Virus record (IMG/VR): IMGVR_UViG_3300021962_000330 | Span: 1 to 35,003 of that record | Strand: one strand, 5' to 3' | Length of the DNA stretch: 35,003 nt | DNA from: a virus | Shown here: piece after piece, positions 15,637 to 22,554 of the stretch | How the letters are laid out: each line of letters opens with the position of its first letter | Position numbering within the stretch: position 1 is the first letter of the stretch | Program-made: the position numbers and the translations under genes | Notes under the pieces: generated by a model | The model's database searches: none | What the model was told of the DNA's origin: nothing | Seen by the model: the letters and a program-made list of their open reading frames with translations, nothing else

Positions 15637-15939
15637 ATGCTCACAATAGAAAATATAAATAAGATTTGGAAACGTGACGTAGGTGAATGGCGTATTGGTA
15701 GAATAGAAACAAAAAATACAGCATACCTATTCCAATTATATATTCGTAATAGAAGGCATACAATACAAATCAATTTAGAAAGGACACCAATAGGTAGACA
15801 ATATGAATTATGGTGTTGGGATATGCAAGATAATGGACAACCTTTACCACATGCAACTCCATTAAGGCGGATGTTGGATATGACAGAATTAAAAACAATG
15901 GATGGCTTGGTAAATCAAATGACAAAATTATTATCGTAA
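15637..15939 (+). CDS. MLTIEN-family protein, copy 3 (100 aa)
   Basis: Begins MLTIENINKIWKRDVGEWRI, then AYLFQLYIRNRRHTIQINL, and ends with TELKTMDGLVNQMTKLL. This is close to the family average and a good query sequence. It starts 1 base after copy 2 and its TAA overlaps the ATG of copy 4. Confidence 0.7.
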   Translation: MLTIENINKIWKRDVGEWRIGRIETKNTAYLFQLYIRNRRHTIQINLERTPIGRQYELWCWDMQDNGQPLPHATPLRRMLDMTELKTMDGLVNQMTKLLS

Positions 15940-16262
15940 TGCTAACAATAGAAAACTTTACTAAATTAGTGGGTAAAACATTTGTAATGCCGGATTTTAC
16001 TCAATGGATTATATCCGAAGCAACTACTGATTTAAGTCCTGCTAGAAGGGATGCTAGGTATATAGTGAAAGTAAAAACACATGATGGTAGGGAGGTTACG
16101 TTTGCTTTATATAGGGATGTAACTAAAAAAGAGAAAGGGTATCGTATGTATAACAATGTACTTATGGATTATACGATTGTAAAGTTGGAATCGCTTGAGA
16201 ATATGACATCGTTTTTTTATGTACTAAAAACACAATTACAAACTTTTAATCAAACAATATGA
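15939..16262 (+). CDS. MLTIEN-family protein, copy 4 (107 aa)
   Basis: Begins MLTIENFTKLVGKTFVMPDF, followed by QWIISEATTD and a beta-rich core RYIVKVKTHDGREVTFALYR, ending in a helix (LESLENMTSFFYVLKTQL). The first 18 coding bases match those of copies 6 and 7 almost exactly. Overlaps the next gene by ATGA. Confidence 0.7.
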   Translation: MLTIENFTKLVGKTFVMPDFTQWIISEATTDLSPARRDARYIVKVKTHDGREVTFALYRDVTKKEKGYRMYNNVLMDYTIVKLESLENMTSFFYVLKTQLQTFNQTI

Positions 16263-16573
16263 GTATAAACATAACACCGGACAATGGTAGGCTAACAATG
16301 AAGGGTAGCGGTTTAGTTACAATTAAAACTTCAATAAAGATTTACGGAACTGGGACTGAATTACCAATTAAGATAGTTGCAGATTTTAATAACATACCGC
16401 ATAACTTACATTCTTTGTATTATCAATCCTTAATAAGCCATTATAATACCAATATAGTTGCACATAAAAATTTAAATGAAGTTGAGGACGAACCGAAAAC
16501 CATTGAGGAAAAAAAGAGTGAATGGAGGTTGAATAGATTGGTAGAATTAATTAGTAAAATTATAAAAAAATAA
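16259..16573 (+). CDS. Hypothetical protein, 104 aa
   Basis: A beta-rich N-terminal half (ITPDNGRLTMKGSGLVTIKT) and a charged helical C-terminus (EEKKSEWRLNRLVELISKII). The start resembles that of the protein at 30490 (GxGxLxV pattern), which suggests a shared N-terminal module. It lies within the MLTIEN cluster but lacks the family start. Confidence 0.55.
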   Translation: MSINITPDNGRLTMKGSGLVTIKTSIKIYGTGTELPIKIVADFNNIPHNLHSLYYQSLISHYNTNIVAHKNLNEVEDEPKTIEEKKSEWRLNRLVELISKIIKK

Positions 16574-16574
16574 T

Positions 16575-16859
16575 ATGAAACATAGAATCATTGAAAAAGT
16601 TTATATAGACCATTACGGTAAAGAGTATAACAAACATTACTACATACAAACACAAAAAGAATTTTTAGGATTTAAGTATTGGAAAACCTTAAAGCATACA
16701 GAGTGTGGTTGGGGTGATTGTTATCAGGCTACAACAAAATTCGCAGAACACAAAGATGCAGTAAAACATATTAAAGAGGTACTTTGTTTGGGAATTAAAA
16801 CGGATAGGCATAAAGAAACCATTTACGATTATCAACAATGCGAACAATTAAAAAAATAG
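16575..16859 (+). CDS. Hypothetical protein, 94 aa
   Basis: A basic, Lys/His/Tyr-rich small protein (HYYIQTQKEFLGFKYWKTLK). Its pattern is typical of small conserved phage proteins. Starts 1 base after the previous gene. No function known to me. Confidence 0.55.
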   Translation: MKHRIIEKVYIDHYGKEYNKHYYIQTQKEFLGFKYWKTLKHTECGWGDCYQATTKFAEHKDAVKHIKEVLCLGIKTDRHKETIYDYQQCEQLKK

Positions 16860-16860
16860 T

Positions 16861-17040
16861 ATGGCAGAATTTAGAAAAACAATAACGGACAAACGTTTAG
16901 AAGATTTATCGGATAAAGTGCGAATGGGTACGCCGGTATCAATGAGTGAAGCATTAGAGGTTATTGAGTATCAGCAGATGTTAAGAAAGTACAAACCAAC
17001 TTTAAAGGATAGGATTATTAATTTCTTTAAAATAAAATAG
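16861..17040 (+). CDS. Hypothetical helical protein, 59 aa
   Basis: ATG 16861 to TAG 17038-17040. Begins MAEFRKTITDKRLEDLSDKV and is charged and helical. It fills the space between two genes with a one-base gap upstream and none downstream, which supports it as a real gene. Confidence 0.55.
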   Translation: MAEFRKTITDKRLEDLSDKVRMGTPVSMSEALEVIEYQQMLRKYKPTLKDRIINFFKIK

Positions 17041-17385
17041 ATGTATATAGAGAATCCCGAAAAACTATTGAGTACACCTATCTTTGGTACGGATGGACAA
17101 TTGTGGATAGTATGTGAGTGTATTAGATTAGCCGTAGGTACGGATGGACCTACATACGAATTCAAATTAATAACGGATGTACCGGTTAAGAGTTCACCCA
17201 ATCAGGTTTATTATAGTATGACAAAAGCAAGAAAGGAGACCGTAGAATTGACGTTATATAGAGTTCAACATGAAGGTGTTTTTGAATTGGTATGTAATGG
17301 GGCAGTGGAGCGTGGATATACAAAGGATATAGATACAATGGATAAATTTGTTTATAGATTAAAAGAAATGCTACCTACATGCTAA
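17041..17385 (+). CDS. MLTIEN-family protein, copy 5 (114 aa)
   Basis: Begins MYIENPEKLLSTPIFG, a shortened version of the family start, then QLWIVCECIRL, a beta core (YEFKLITDVPV) and closing helix IDTMDKFVYRLKEML. More divergent than copies 3, 4 and 7. Overlaps copy 6 by 7 bases. Confidence 0.6.
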   Translation: MYIENPEKLLSTPIFGTDGQLWIVCECIRLAVGTDGPTYEFKLITDVPVKSSPNQVYYSMTKARKETVELTLYRVQHEGVFELVCNGAVERGYTKDIDTMDKFVYRLKEMLPTC

Positions 17386-17705
17386 CAATAGAAAATAGAG
17401 GGTATATAATAAGTGATTCGTTTTATGATAAAATGGGCATGTATTGGGTGGTGGATAAAATTATAGATAACACCGATGAATATCTAATCTTAATTGAAAA
17501 TAGAAAAGGCCCAAAAGAATTATTTAGTTTGAAAAAAGAAAACTTATATGAGCTTGGGTATCAATTGGGTTTATTGGATGATAATAGGCATATCAATAAG
17601 AATATGTTTAAGGTTAAAACATACATACCAATTGAAACTATAAGTGATAAAAAGTTATTGGTAATGAGAATGGCTGAAATGATTGATACCGCATACGATA
17701 TATAA
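17379..17705 (+). CDS. MLTIEN-family protein, copy 6 (108 aa)
   Basis: Begins MLTIENRGYIISDSFYDKMG then YWVVDKIIDNTDEYLILIEN. The start codons are encoded by the shared bases ATGCTAACAATAGAAAA. C-terminal helix SDKKLLVMRMAEMIDT fits the family. Overlaps the end of copy 5. Confidence 0.65.
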   Translation: MLTIENRGYIISDSFYDKMGMYWVVDKIIDNTDEYLILIENRKGPKELFSLKKENLYELGYQLGLLDDNRHINKNMFKVKTYIPIETISDKKLLVMRMAEMIDTAYDI

Positions 17706-17715
17706 AACAAAGTAC

Positions 17716-18039
17716 ATGCTAACAATAGAAAACTTTCAAAGATTAAAGGGTAAGGTAATCGGAATAACGGGATACTATGTAGAATCAATAAAGCCCGTTG
17801 GACTATTAGATATGAATAGTACTAAGCAAGGGTATTTGTATATGATTGAATTAACGAATAGAAAGCAATCCCTTATGGTCCAATTGAATAGGGAATCGGA
17901 AATGGTGAATGGATTAAGGTTATACGAAATGACATTAGGAGCAAATTGTAAACAAACCATAACTAAGTACGAATTAAGGAATATGAATAAAGTAGTGGAC
18001 AAGCTAACTAAATTAGTATTAGAACAATATGTACCTTAA
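17716..18039 (+). CDS. MLTIEN-family protein, copy 7 (107 aa)
   Basis: ATG 17716 was chosen over an upstream ATG at 17683 because it gives the family start MLTIENFQRLKGKVIG with the shared DNA sequence. Core LYMIELTNRKQSLMVQLNRE and closing helix YELRNMNKVVDKLTKLVLEQ. Last member of the first cluster. Confidence 0.7.
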   Translation: MLTIENFQRLKGKVIGITGYYVESIKPVGLLDMNSTKQGYLYMIELTNRKQSLMVQLNRESEMVNGLRLYEMTLGANCKQTITKYELRNMNKVVDKLTKLVLEQYVP

Positions 18040-18192
18040 TCCTATATTCATTCAGTATTCTCTTATATATCGTATCGGTGAATCGGAAATCGGGTCGATG
18101 GGGAATTTTTTTTGATAGCATAATATATATAGTAGTAAACTAAAACAAGCTAACTCACAGCTATACCAGTGAGAAACATAAAATTAAAAACT
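18040..18192 (+). other. Intergenic stretch with small hairpin
   Basis: 153 bases, AT-rich toward the end. CTCAC (18154-18158) can pair with GTGAG (18169-18173) around a 10-base loop just before the next gene. A T-run near 18107 follows a G-rich stretch and might end the MLTIEN operon. No clear promoter of the common type. Confidence 0.35.
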
Positions 18193-18474
18193 ATGGCAAT
18201 AGATTTTTCAACACAAACAGACCAATGGTGGATTGATACTTTTGAAAGGTACATTACCGGAGGGAACGCATTTGGTACAATAGCCGAAGGTGGATGGGAT
18301 TCCATTAAAAAGCATTATGAGGCATGTATACCCGCAGGTGATTTTCCGGATAGGGAATTGGTGGATACCGGTAGGGAATGGATTATACGAGCTACACATC
18401 CCCGTGCAGGTAGGTTCAATTTAACGGTACAAAAGGGTGATAAAAGTTGGGCATTCGAATGGGAGGGAAACTAA
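18193..18474 (+). CDS. Hypothetical Trp-rich protein, 93 aa
   Basis: ATG 18193 (MAIDFSTQTDQWWIDTFERY) follows an A-rich leader and is preferred to ATG 18169, which lies in the hairpin stem. The product is rich in Trp and Gly. No motif recognised. First of five small + strand genes that lead to the origin-like region. Confidence 0.55.
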   Translation: MAIDFSTQTDQWWIDTFERYITGGNAFGTIAEGGWDSIKKHYEACIPAGDFPDRELVDTGREWIIRATHPRAGRFNLTVQKGDKSWAFEWEGN

Positions 18475-18495
18475 ACAATTTAAAATAAAATCAAA

Positions 18496-18717
18496 ATGAG
18501 CGATACATACAAACAATTAACAATAGAGGAAAAAGAATCGGCAATCCGTATGGGCATAGTACCCGCAGGTGGCAATAGAGGTACAATTATATCCGTAATT
18601 CAAAATGTGTTAGAAACGGGATTTGATTGGAGACAAGATGGGGAAATCTTAACAATCGAACACCCGAACGGAGTCATAACGGTAAGTGGATTAAATGTAC
18701 AATTCGTTTGGTCATAA
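18496..18717 (+). CDS. Hypothetical protein, 73 aa
   Basis: Begins MSDTYKQLTIEEKESAIRMG, with a helical first half and a beta-rich end (GEILTIEHPNGVITVSGLNV). Begins 21 bases after the previous stop. Function unknown. Confidence 0.55.
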   Translation: MSDTYKQLTIEEKESAIRMGIVPAGGNRGTIISVIQNVLETGFDWRQDGEILTIEHPNGVITVSGLNVQFVWS

Positions 18718-18782
18718 AAAGCCGGACACGAATTCTACTAATCCCAGTATAAGAAACTAAGGTAAATAAAAATCAGTAAGGA

Positions 18783-18932
18783 ATGTATAACGAATGGGGA
18801 ATAGGCATAGGAATGGTAGGGTATATAGTGTACATAGTATCCCTGAACTGGATGTATATAAGAGAATACACAAAGGGAGGGAACGTAATCCGTAGGGGAG
18901 GGGAATGGCCTGATGAGAATCCGCAAGAATAG
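18783..18932 (+). CDS. Small membrane protein, 49 aa
   Basis: ATG 18783 to TAG 18930-18932. One transmembrane segment (about residues 5-24, WGIGIGMVGYIVYIVSLNWM) then a basic tail. Longer reading frames on the other strand here are its shadows. Function unknown. Confidence 0.45.
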   Translation: MYNEWGIGIGMVGYIVYIVSLNWMYIREYTKGGNVIRRGGEWPDENPQE

Positions 18933-18953
18933 TATCCAATATAAGAGAATCCA

Positions 18954-19133
18954 ATGAGCAATATAGATAAGATAAGGAATCGAATCGAAGGTTTACAATC
19001 CCTTCTCCAAATGAGTATCCGAATAGGTGAACCCCAATATACAAGGAGTATAAGGAATACCATAACGGAATACGAAAGGGAACTCAAAATCTTAAACGTA
19101 CAACGAGCGCATATAAACGAAAACCAAGACTAA
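18954..19133 (+). CDS. Small coiled-coil protein, 59 aa
   Basis: ATG 18954 to TAA 19131-19133, beginning MSNIDKIRNRIEGLQSLLQM. Almost wholly helical and charged. Lies 21 bases after the previous gene and 3 before the next, in the same direction. Confidence 0.45.
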   Translation: MSNIDKIRNRIEGLQSLLQMSIRIGEPQYTRSIRNTITEYERELKILNVQRAHINENQD

Positions 19134-19136
19134 GGA

Positions 19137-19268
19137 ATGATAATCCTAAAAGAAAACGAAACCATAAGGAGGGGTAAGGTAGTACAAATCAAGCCGAAAC
19201 CACAAACGAATGCCAAAAAGAAAAAGAAAGTAGGTAAGGTATGGAGGCAGTATAAGAACCTGTTTTAG
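19137..19268 (+). CDS. Small Lys-rich protein, 43 aa
   Basis: ATG 19137 to TAG 19266-19268, with KPKPQTNAKKKKKVGKV in the middle. A strongly basic peptide that could bind nucleic acid. It is the last gene before the origin-like region. Confidence 0.4.
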   Translation: MIILKENETIRRGKVVQIKPKPQTNAKKKKKVGKVWRQYKNLF

Positions 19269-19389
19269 TATATAGTATAAGAGTATAACAAGCCATAAGA
19301 GTATAAGAGAATAACAAACGTATAAGAGTATAAAGAAACCAAAACAGCTTGTAAAATTGGCTGGGAATGTGGGCTTGAATAAGGTCCAC

Positions 19390-19970
19390 ATTTTTTATTT
19401 TGATACTGCCAAAACCTTAATTACAAAATCCGTCTATATATCAGGGTATATTGGTATGTTTATATTTTGATACTACAAAGGGATTCAAAACCGATGTGTG
19501 TCAGTTTTCCCACACCTTACCACTTTCACCCACTTTTTACCACAATGAAAATAAAATGGGTGTCAAATGATAGTGTAGTATATCACAATGTGACCCTATA
19601 CGGATTCATTGGCAGAGCGCAAAATTTCTTGGGGATTATTTTTACACACTAGCTCATTTTTTTTCCACAAGCTTATCCACATTTGTGATTCACATTTGTA
19701 TATTCGTTTAGGGGGTAAAGCTCTGATAACCAATAGCTTGTGCGTTACCGAAAAAGTTATCCACAATAGCTGTTTACAATTGTGAACGATTTAGGTGAGC
19801 TTGAAAAATTTAGGTTAGTCTAAATCTTATTTTTTAGGGTAGTCTAAACTATTGGTTATATACAACTTATGCTCCATAATATACAAGATAGCTGTTATAT
19901 AACTTGTATTATGTTAAATAGCGCTGTACTATTTCGGGACCGCATTGGATTAAAAAAGTTATCCACACCC
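19390..19970. other. Candidate replication origin: three perfect DnaA boxes in non-coding DNA
   Basis: About 580 AT-rich bases with no convincing gene. TTATCCACA occurs at 19673-19681, 19757-19765 and 19959-19967; the last two share the longer string AAAAAGTTATCCACA. A fourth box in reverse orientation is at 21281-21289. Other structure includes repeated TTACCAC/CACCCAC strings near 19505-19543, two AGTCTAAA copies near 19816 and 19843, and a dyad ATACAAG (19881-19887) with CTTGTAT (19903-19909). This fits a host-DnaA-dependent origin or a DnaA-titration site. No rep gene is adjacent. Confidence 0.55.
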
Positions 19971-19971
19971 C

Positions 19972-20003
19972 CTTGACTTTATGGAATTTTTTTTGTATCT
20001 TTA
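19972..20003 (+). promoter_or_regulatory. Promoter next to the origin-like region
   Basis: CTTG 19972-19975 and TATCTTTA 19996-20003. No gene follows directly; a G-rich non-coding transcript is expected. Confidence 0.55.
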
Positions 20004-20005
20004 TA

Positions 20006-20055
20006 GGGTGGTAGGGCGGGAGCAGAGGTGCGTAACCGAGCCTGTATCCCAGCTC
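20006..20055 (+). ncRNA. G-rich short RNA, copy A
   Basis: The first bases after the promoter (GGGTGGTAGGGCGGG) resemble those after the promoters at 20165 and 21175. GGT/ACC and GAGC/GCTC pairings can form a hairpin. No open frame with a credible product was found here. End point uncertain. Confidence 0.4.
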
Positions 20056-20163
20056 ATTGAAAAACTTCTAATGAATTGGGGATTTCTTTGTGAATTTCGT
20101 ATATCAAGACGATGGCGCATTAGAAATATGTTAATAAAATGGGGGAATTATTATGACGAAAAG

Positions 20164-20195
20164 CTTGGAATTCTCAGGAAATTGTTGTAACTTTA
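20164..20195 (+). promoter_or_regulatory. Promoter for G-rich RNA copy B
   Basis: CTTG 20164-20167, spacer containing TTCTCAGG, TAACTTTA 20188-20195. Same elements as the promoter at 21175. Confidence 0.55.
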
Positions 20196-20236
20196 GGGTG
20201 AGGAGGGCGGGGTATGCCTTCCTGCGTACAGGCCCG
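20196..20236 (+). ncRNA. G-rich short RNA, copy B
   Basis: Starts GGGTGAGGAGGGCGGGG. AGGAGGG pairs with CCTTCCT (7 pairs, one wobble) around a 9-base loop, then CCTG/CAGG forms a second small hairpin before a run of A. It lies just before the promoter of the HExxH gene. Confidence 0.45.
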
Positions 20237-20247
20237 ATAAAAAAAGA

Positions 20248-20279
20248 TTTGGATATGTGAGATTTTTTTCGTATATTTG
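20248..20279 (+). promoter_or_regulatory. Promoter, TTTG and TATATTTG
   Basis: TTTG 20248-20251, TTCG, TATATTTG 20272-20279. Drives the gene at 20301. Confidence 0.75.
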
Positions 20280-20300
20280 TATTACAATAAAAGTATATTT

Positions 20301-20654
20301 ATGAGAGTAACCAATAAACGTTTAGGTATGAAGTTCGATTGTGTCAAGCTTTTAAACTGGGCGGAGGAGCTCTTAGGGCCTTCGAAGTGTAAATCAATAG
20401 CATTTACTTGGGATTCGGAGGAGGAGTCTCTAGGTTGGTATAATTGGGATGAAACGATTTGGATTAATTTAGCATCCTGCAAACGAATGATTTCTGTCCA
20501 AAAGACTATACTGCATGAATGGACACATGCCCAGCAAACATTCCGCTGGTATAACCATTATCAAATGAAGTATGGATATAAGAACAACCCTTACGAAATC
20601 CAAGCACGAGATAACGAAAAGCTGGTTAAGCGAGCATATAAGAAAAGAAAATAA
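20301..20654 (+). CDS. Small HExxH zinc metallopeptidase-like protein
   Basis: ATG 20301 is the first start after the promoter. The 117-residue product has a zinc motif H72-E-W-T-H76 (ILHEWTHAQQ) and a third ligand E99 in NPYEIQARD, the HExxH...NPyEieA arrangement found in small SprT/gluzincin-like proteins of phages and viruses. It may cut proteins or be a DNA-linked protease; the substrate is unknown. It is followed by two small genes in the same operon. Confidence 0.75.
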   Translation: MRVTNKRLGMKFDCVKLLNWAEELLGPSKCKSIAFTWDSEEESLGWYNWDETIWINLASCKRMISVQKTILHEWTHAQQTFRWYNHYQMKYGYKNNPYEIQARDNEKLVKRAYKKRK

Positions 20655-20981
20655 ATGAGAGGTAAGAAAGTGGGCCCTGGGGAGCAAGTGGCTACGAATA
20701 GGGCAATGCATTGTAATATGCAACTATTCGAAAACGAAGCCGGTGAGTATTACCCTGTTGTGGAAAGGCTACCGCAACCTACGTTAGTAAGGGGTGAGTA
20801 CCATCCAATAGGGAATAAGTTTCAGTATCCTAAACAATGGGGTAGAAAATATGCAGCTAAGGTACTATTAGAGAATAAGATAGCTGTCCAACAGGATATA
20901 CTATACAGGGCTGAATTGGAATTGTCCAAGCTTCAGCGATGCTTAGATGGAATACAACAATGGTCAGATAGTGACGAATAA
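20655..20981 (+). CDS. Hypothetical protein, 108 aa
   Basis: ATG directly follows the metallopeptidase stop. A basic, Pro-containing N-terminal half and a helical C-terminus (LYRAELELSKLQRCLDGI). No motif recognised. Confidence 0.6.
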   Translation: MRGKKVGPGEQVATNRAMHCNMQLFENEAGEYYPVVERLPQPTLVRGEYHPIGNKFQYPKQWGRKYAAKVLLENKIAVQQDILYRAELELSKLQRCLDGIQQWSDSDE

Positions 20982-20990
20982 ACCACACAT

Positions 20991-21155
20991 ATGTCAGAAA
21001 GTGAAATGATTCAGCGAGCCACCTTATTAGGAATGGATGAGGAGCTCATATCGTATGCATTACATATCCAAAGGCAGTTAGGTTCAGAAGGGGATACAGC
21101 CGATTGGTTGGATTGCTTGGAGATGGCCTACAACGAATTGATAGTCAATCGATAA
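20991..21155 (+). CDS. Hypothetical acidic helical protein, 54 aa
   Basis: ATG 20991 to TAA 21153-21155, beginning MSESEMIQRATLLGMDEELI. Helical and acidic. It lies 9 bases after the previous gene. The next promoter follows 20 bases later. Confidence 0.5.
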   Translation: MSESEMIQRATLLGMDEELISYALHIQRQLGSEGDTADWLDCLEMAYNELIVNR

Positions 21156-21174
21156 AAAAATAATCGTTAAAAAG

Positions 21175-21206
21175 CTTGTAATTCTCAGGTATTTTTCGTA
21201 ACTTTA
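21175..21206 (+). promoter_or_regulatory. Promoter for G-rich RNA copy C
   Basis: CTTG 21175-21178, spacer with TCTCAGG, TTTTTCG, TAACTTTA 21199-21206. Followed at once by a perfect nested hairpin rather than a gene. Confidence 0.6.
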
Positions 21207-21242
21207 AGGGTGCGGAGGGCGGGTAGAGCGCCTCCTGACCCT
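21207..21242 (+). ncRNA. G-rich hairpin RNA, copy C
   Basis: AGGGT (21207-21211) pairs with ACCCT (21238-21242); inside, GGAGG (21214-21218) pairs with CCTCC (21231-21235), then CG pairs with CG around a 7-base loop with one bulged G. It begins at the expected transcription start. A similar GGGTGCGGAGGCGG string, without a clear -7 box, occurs near 23590. Confidence 0.5.
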
Positions 21243-21280
21243 ATATACCATAAGCTATTGACGCATAAGGGGTTATGAAA

Positions 21281-21289
21281 TGTGGATAA
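21281..21289 (-). promoter_or_regulatory. DnaA box in reverse orientation
   Basis: TGTGGATAA is the exact complement of TTATCCACA. It lies 1.3 kb from the cluster of three at 19.67-19.97 kb, in non-coding DNA just upstream of the next promoter. Confidence 0.5.
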
Positions 21290-21315
21290 AATGTTGATAA
21301 CTTTTAAGGAAAAGA

Positions 21316-21347
21316 TTTGGAATACTCGGGTATTATTCGTATGTTTG
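21316..21347 (+). promoter_or_regulatory. Promoter with ACTCGGG spacer
   Basis: TTTG 21316-21319, ACTCGGG, TTCG, TATGTTTG 21340-21347, followed by TTATGTAATAAAA. Drives the gene at 21371. Confidence 0.75.
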
Positions 21348-21370
21348 TTATGTAATAAAAAATGAGATAT

Positions 21371-21727
21371 ATGAAAGAGAATTTTGATTATGATTTGTTC
21401 GATTCTAAGATTGGTTATGATTCGTACAATAAGTTATACCTTATTAGGGTATATGATTTGTTAGTGTTTGAAATGAACACAAACCCTGCTCCCACTTGGA
21501 CGGGTATTATGAGAAAGATGTTAGGTGATAATCCTAATAAGTGTGTACCATCCGGCTACTATTCATCCGTTCGTAGAAGTTTAAAAGAAATCGATGTGTG
21601 TAAATTCGATTCGGTTAAACGTTGTATGGTTAAAGGTTCGAATTGGGATAGGTTCGTATCTGATGAAGATTGGAGTTGGTTTATTATGAGAACCGGCAGT
21701 TGTGAGTATTCTGAAGTAATTAAATAA
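21371..21727 (+). CDS. Hypothetical protein, 118 aa
   Basis: ATG 21371 (MKENFDYDLFDSKIGYDSYN) is chosen because its leader matches those of the other cassette genes; ATG 21362 is possible and would add three residues. Basic, with six cysteines not in zinc-finger pairs. No motif recognised. Confidence 0.6.
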   Translation: MKENFDYDLFDSKIGYDSYNKLYLIRVYDLLVFEMNTNPAPTWTGIMRKMLGDNPNKCVPSGYYSSVRRSLKEIDVCKFDSVKRCMVKGSNWDRFVSDEDWSWFIMRTGSCEYSEVIK

Positions 21728-21744
21728 TTTAACCCCTATATACA

Positions 21745-21900
21745 ATGGAAAATTTTGAAGTAGAAACCAAACAGTTAATCGAGTCACTATATTTGACCGA
21801 GTCACAAAAGGAGCAGTTAGTACAGGCCCTTGAATGGGAAAAGGAGCTAAGCTGGTCCAATGGGTATGCCGATGCATGTGACCAGAATGGTATTGATTAA
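21745..21900 (+). CDS. Hypothetical acidic protein, 51 aa
   Basis: ATG 21745 to TAA 21898-21900, beginning MENFEVETKQLIESLYLTES. Directly preceded by the C-rich linker AACCCCTATATACA. Helical and acidic. Second gene of its cassette. Confidence 0.55.
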   Translation: MENFEVETKQLIESLYLTESQKEQLVQALEWEKELSWSNGYADACDQNGID

Positions 21901-21909
21901 CCCCTATAT

Positions 21910-21936
21910 GTAACTCGTTGGTAATCAATGAGTTAC
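21910..21936. repeat. Long dyad element upstream of a promoter
   Basis: GTAACTCGTTG and CAATGAGTTAC, one mismatch from perfect arms, around a 5-base centre. Same family as the elements at 24452, 25075, 25694 and 26954. Likely a protein-binding site or an RNA hairpin after the preceding gene. Confidence 0.6.
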
Positions 21937-21964
21937 AACTTTTTTAAAAATAATTGTCAAAATA

Positions 21965-21996
21965 TTTGGTAGTCTCAGGAATTATGTGTAGTTTTA
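21965..21996 (+). promoter_or_regulatory. Promoter with TCTCAGG spacer
   Basis: TTTG 21965-21968, TCTCAGG, TAGTTTTA 21989-21996, then CTATGTAATCAAAAG. Drives the gene at 22019. Confidence 0.7.
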
Positions 21997-22018
21997 CTAT
22001 GTAATCAAAAGATAAGAT

Positions 22019-22318
22019 ATGAGAAAAATCACTAAAGAATCGGTCAACGCTTTCCTAATGGGAAAGACTTTCAACAAAGGTAATATGAGTGTGGTAAAGG
22101 ATGGTGAGACCTTTAAGTTGAGGTTACATGGTAATACAATCGCTACAATCGATGAGTTGGGCGTACTAAGTGTATCGAACGCTGGATGGGCTAGTAATAC
22201 CACAAAGGAAAGATTAAATGGTTTGCCCGGCGTAAGGGTTAATCAAAAGAACTGGAATTGGTATCTAAATGGCCAAGAGTGGGATGGTGGCTGGAAACGT
22301 ATTAGTATTGTGAAGTAG
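22019..22318 (+). CDS. Conserved phage-type hypothetical protein, 99 aa
   Basis: The pattern SVNAFLMGKTFNKGNMSV, TTKERLNGLPGV and WYLNGQEWDGGW is one I recognise from conserved small proteins in many phages and prophages. Function unknown. It supports a phage origin of this segment. It is followed by the tRNA-like structures. Confidence 0.75.
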   Translation: MRKITKESVNAFLMGKTFNKGNMSVVKDGETFKLRLHGNTIATIDELGVLSVSNAGWASNTTKERLNGLPGVRVNQKNWNWYLNGQEWDGGWKRISIVK

Positions 22319-22330
22319 TTCTTTGAGTTC

Positions 22331-22372
22331 AACTGCGAACGGTTGATAGGGGTTCGATTCCCTTCCGCAGTT
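22331..22372 (+). ncRNA. tRNA-like minihelix: acceptor stem plus T-arm only
   Basis: AACTGCG (22331-22337) pairs perfectly with CGCAGTT (22366-22372). Between them is a T-arm-like hairpin AGGGG-TTCGATT-CCCTT (22348-22364) with the classic TTCGA loop. Only 10 bases separate the 5' acceptor strand from the T-arm, so D-arm and anticodon arm are missing. Either a decayed tRNA or a deliberate mimic of the tRNA top half. Confidence 0.5.
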
Positions 22373-22383
22373 CAAATATCGTT

Positions 22384-22521
22384 CTTTATATGGCGGAGTG
22401 ACACACGCACCGAATTGGGATGAGAAAAATAATATCGGAAAGGGCTGCCTCCCAAGCTGATGGCCCAAAGGATAGGTGAAATTAAGTAACCCACTTACAG
22501 GTTTGAGTCCTGTTATAGAGA
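22384..22521 (+). ncRNA. Aberrant tRNA-like structure with inserted sequence
   Basis: CTTTATA (22384-22390) pairs with TATAGAG (22514-22520) over 7 pairs with one wobble. TG at positions 8-9 and a D-stem GCG/CGC (22393-22395, 22406-22408) follow. The T-arm ACAGG-TTTGAGT-CCTGT (22497-22513) abuts the acceptor, as in a true tRNA. An anticodon-like stem CCGA/TCGG holds TTGGGAT plus a 12-base excess, and the variable region is about 58 bases. The D-arm resembles that of leucine tRNAs. Decoding ability is doubtful. Confidence 0.45.
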
Positions 22522-22554
22522 ATGATAACAAAATTGATAATAAAAATAAAAGAT

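Noticed and set aside
18738-19391. Several minus-strand open frames
   Set aside because: They are antisense to three small + strand genes with good spacing and are very rich in Tyr, Pro and Leu, typical of shadow frames.
19467-19652. Open frame of 61 codons in the origin-like region
   Set aside because: It spans repeated DnaA-region sequence, has no leader or promoter, and its protein composition is unlike its neighbours.
19981-20190. Open frame of 69 codons after the promoter at 19972
   Set aside because: It starts within the promoter itself and covers the G-rich RNA and the next promoter; more likely non-coding.
22456-22480. Hammerhead-ribozyme-like CTGATG and GAAA strings
   Set aside because: The core needs CTGANGA, and here the sequence is CTGATGG; the helices around it do not form.
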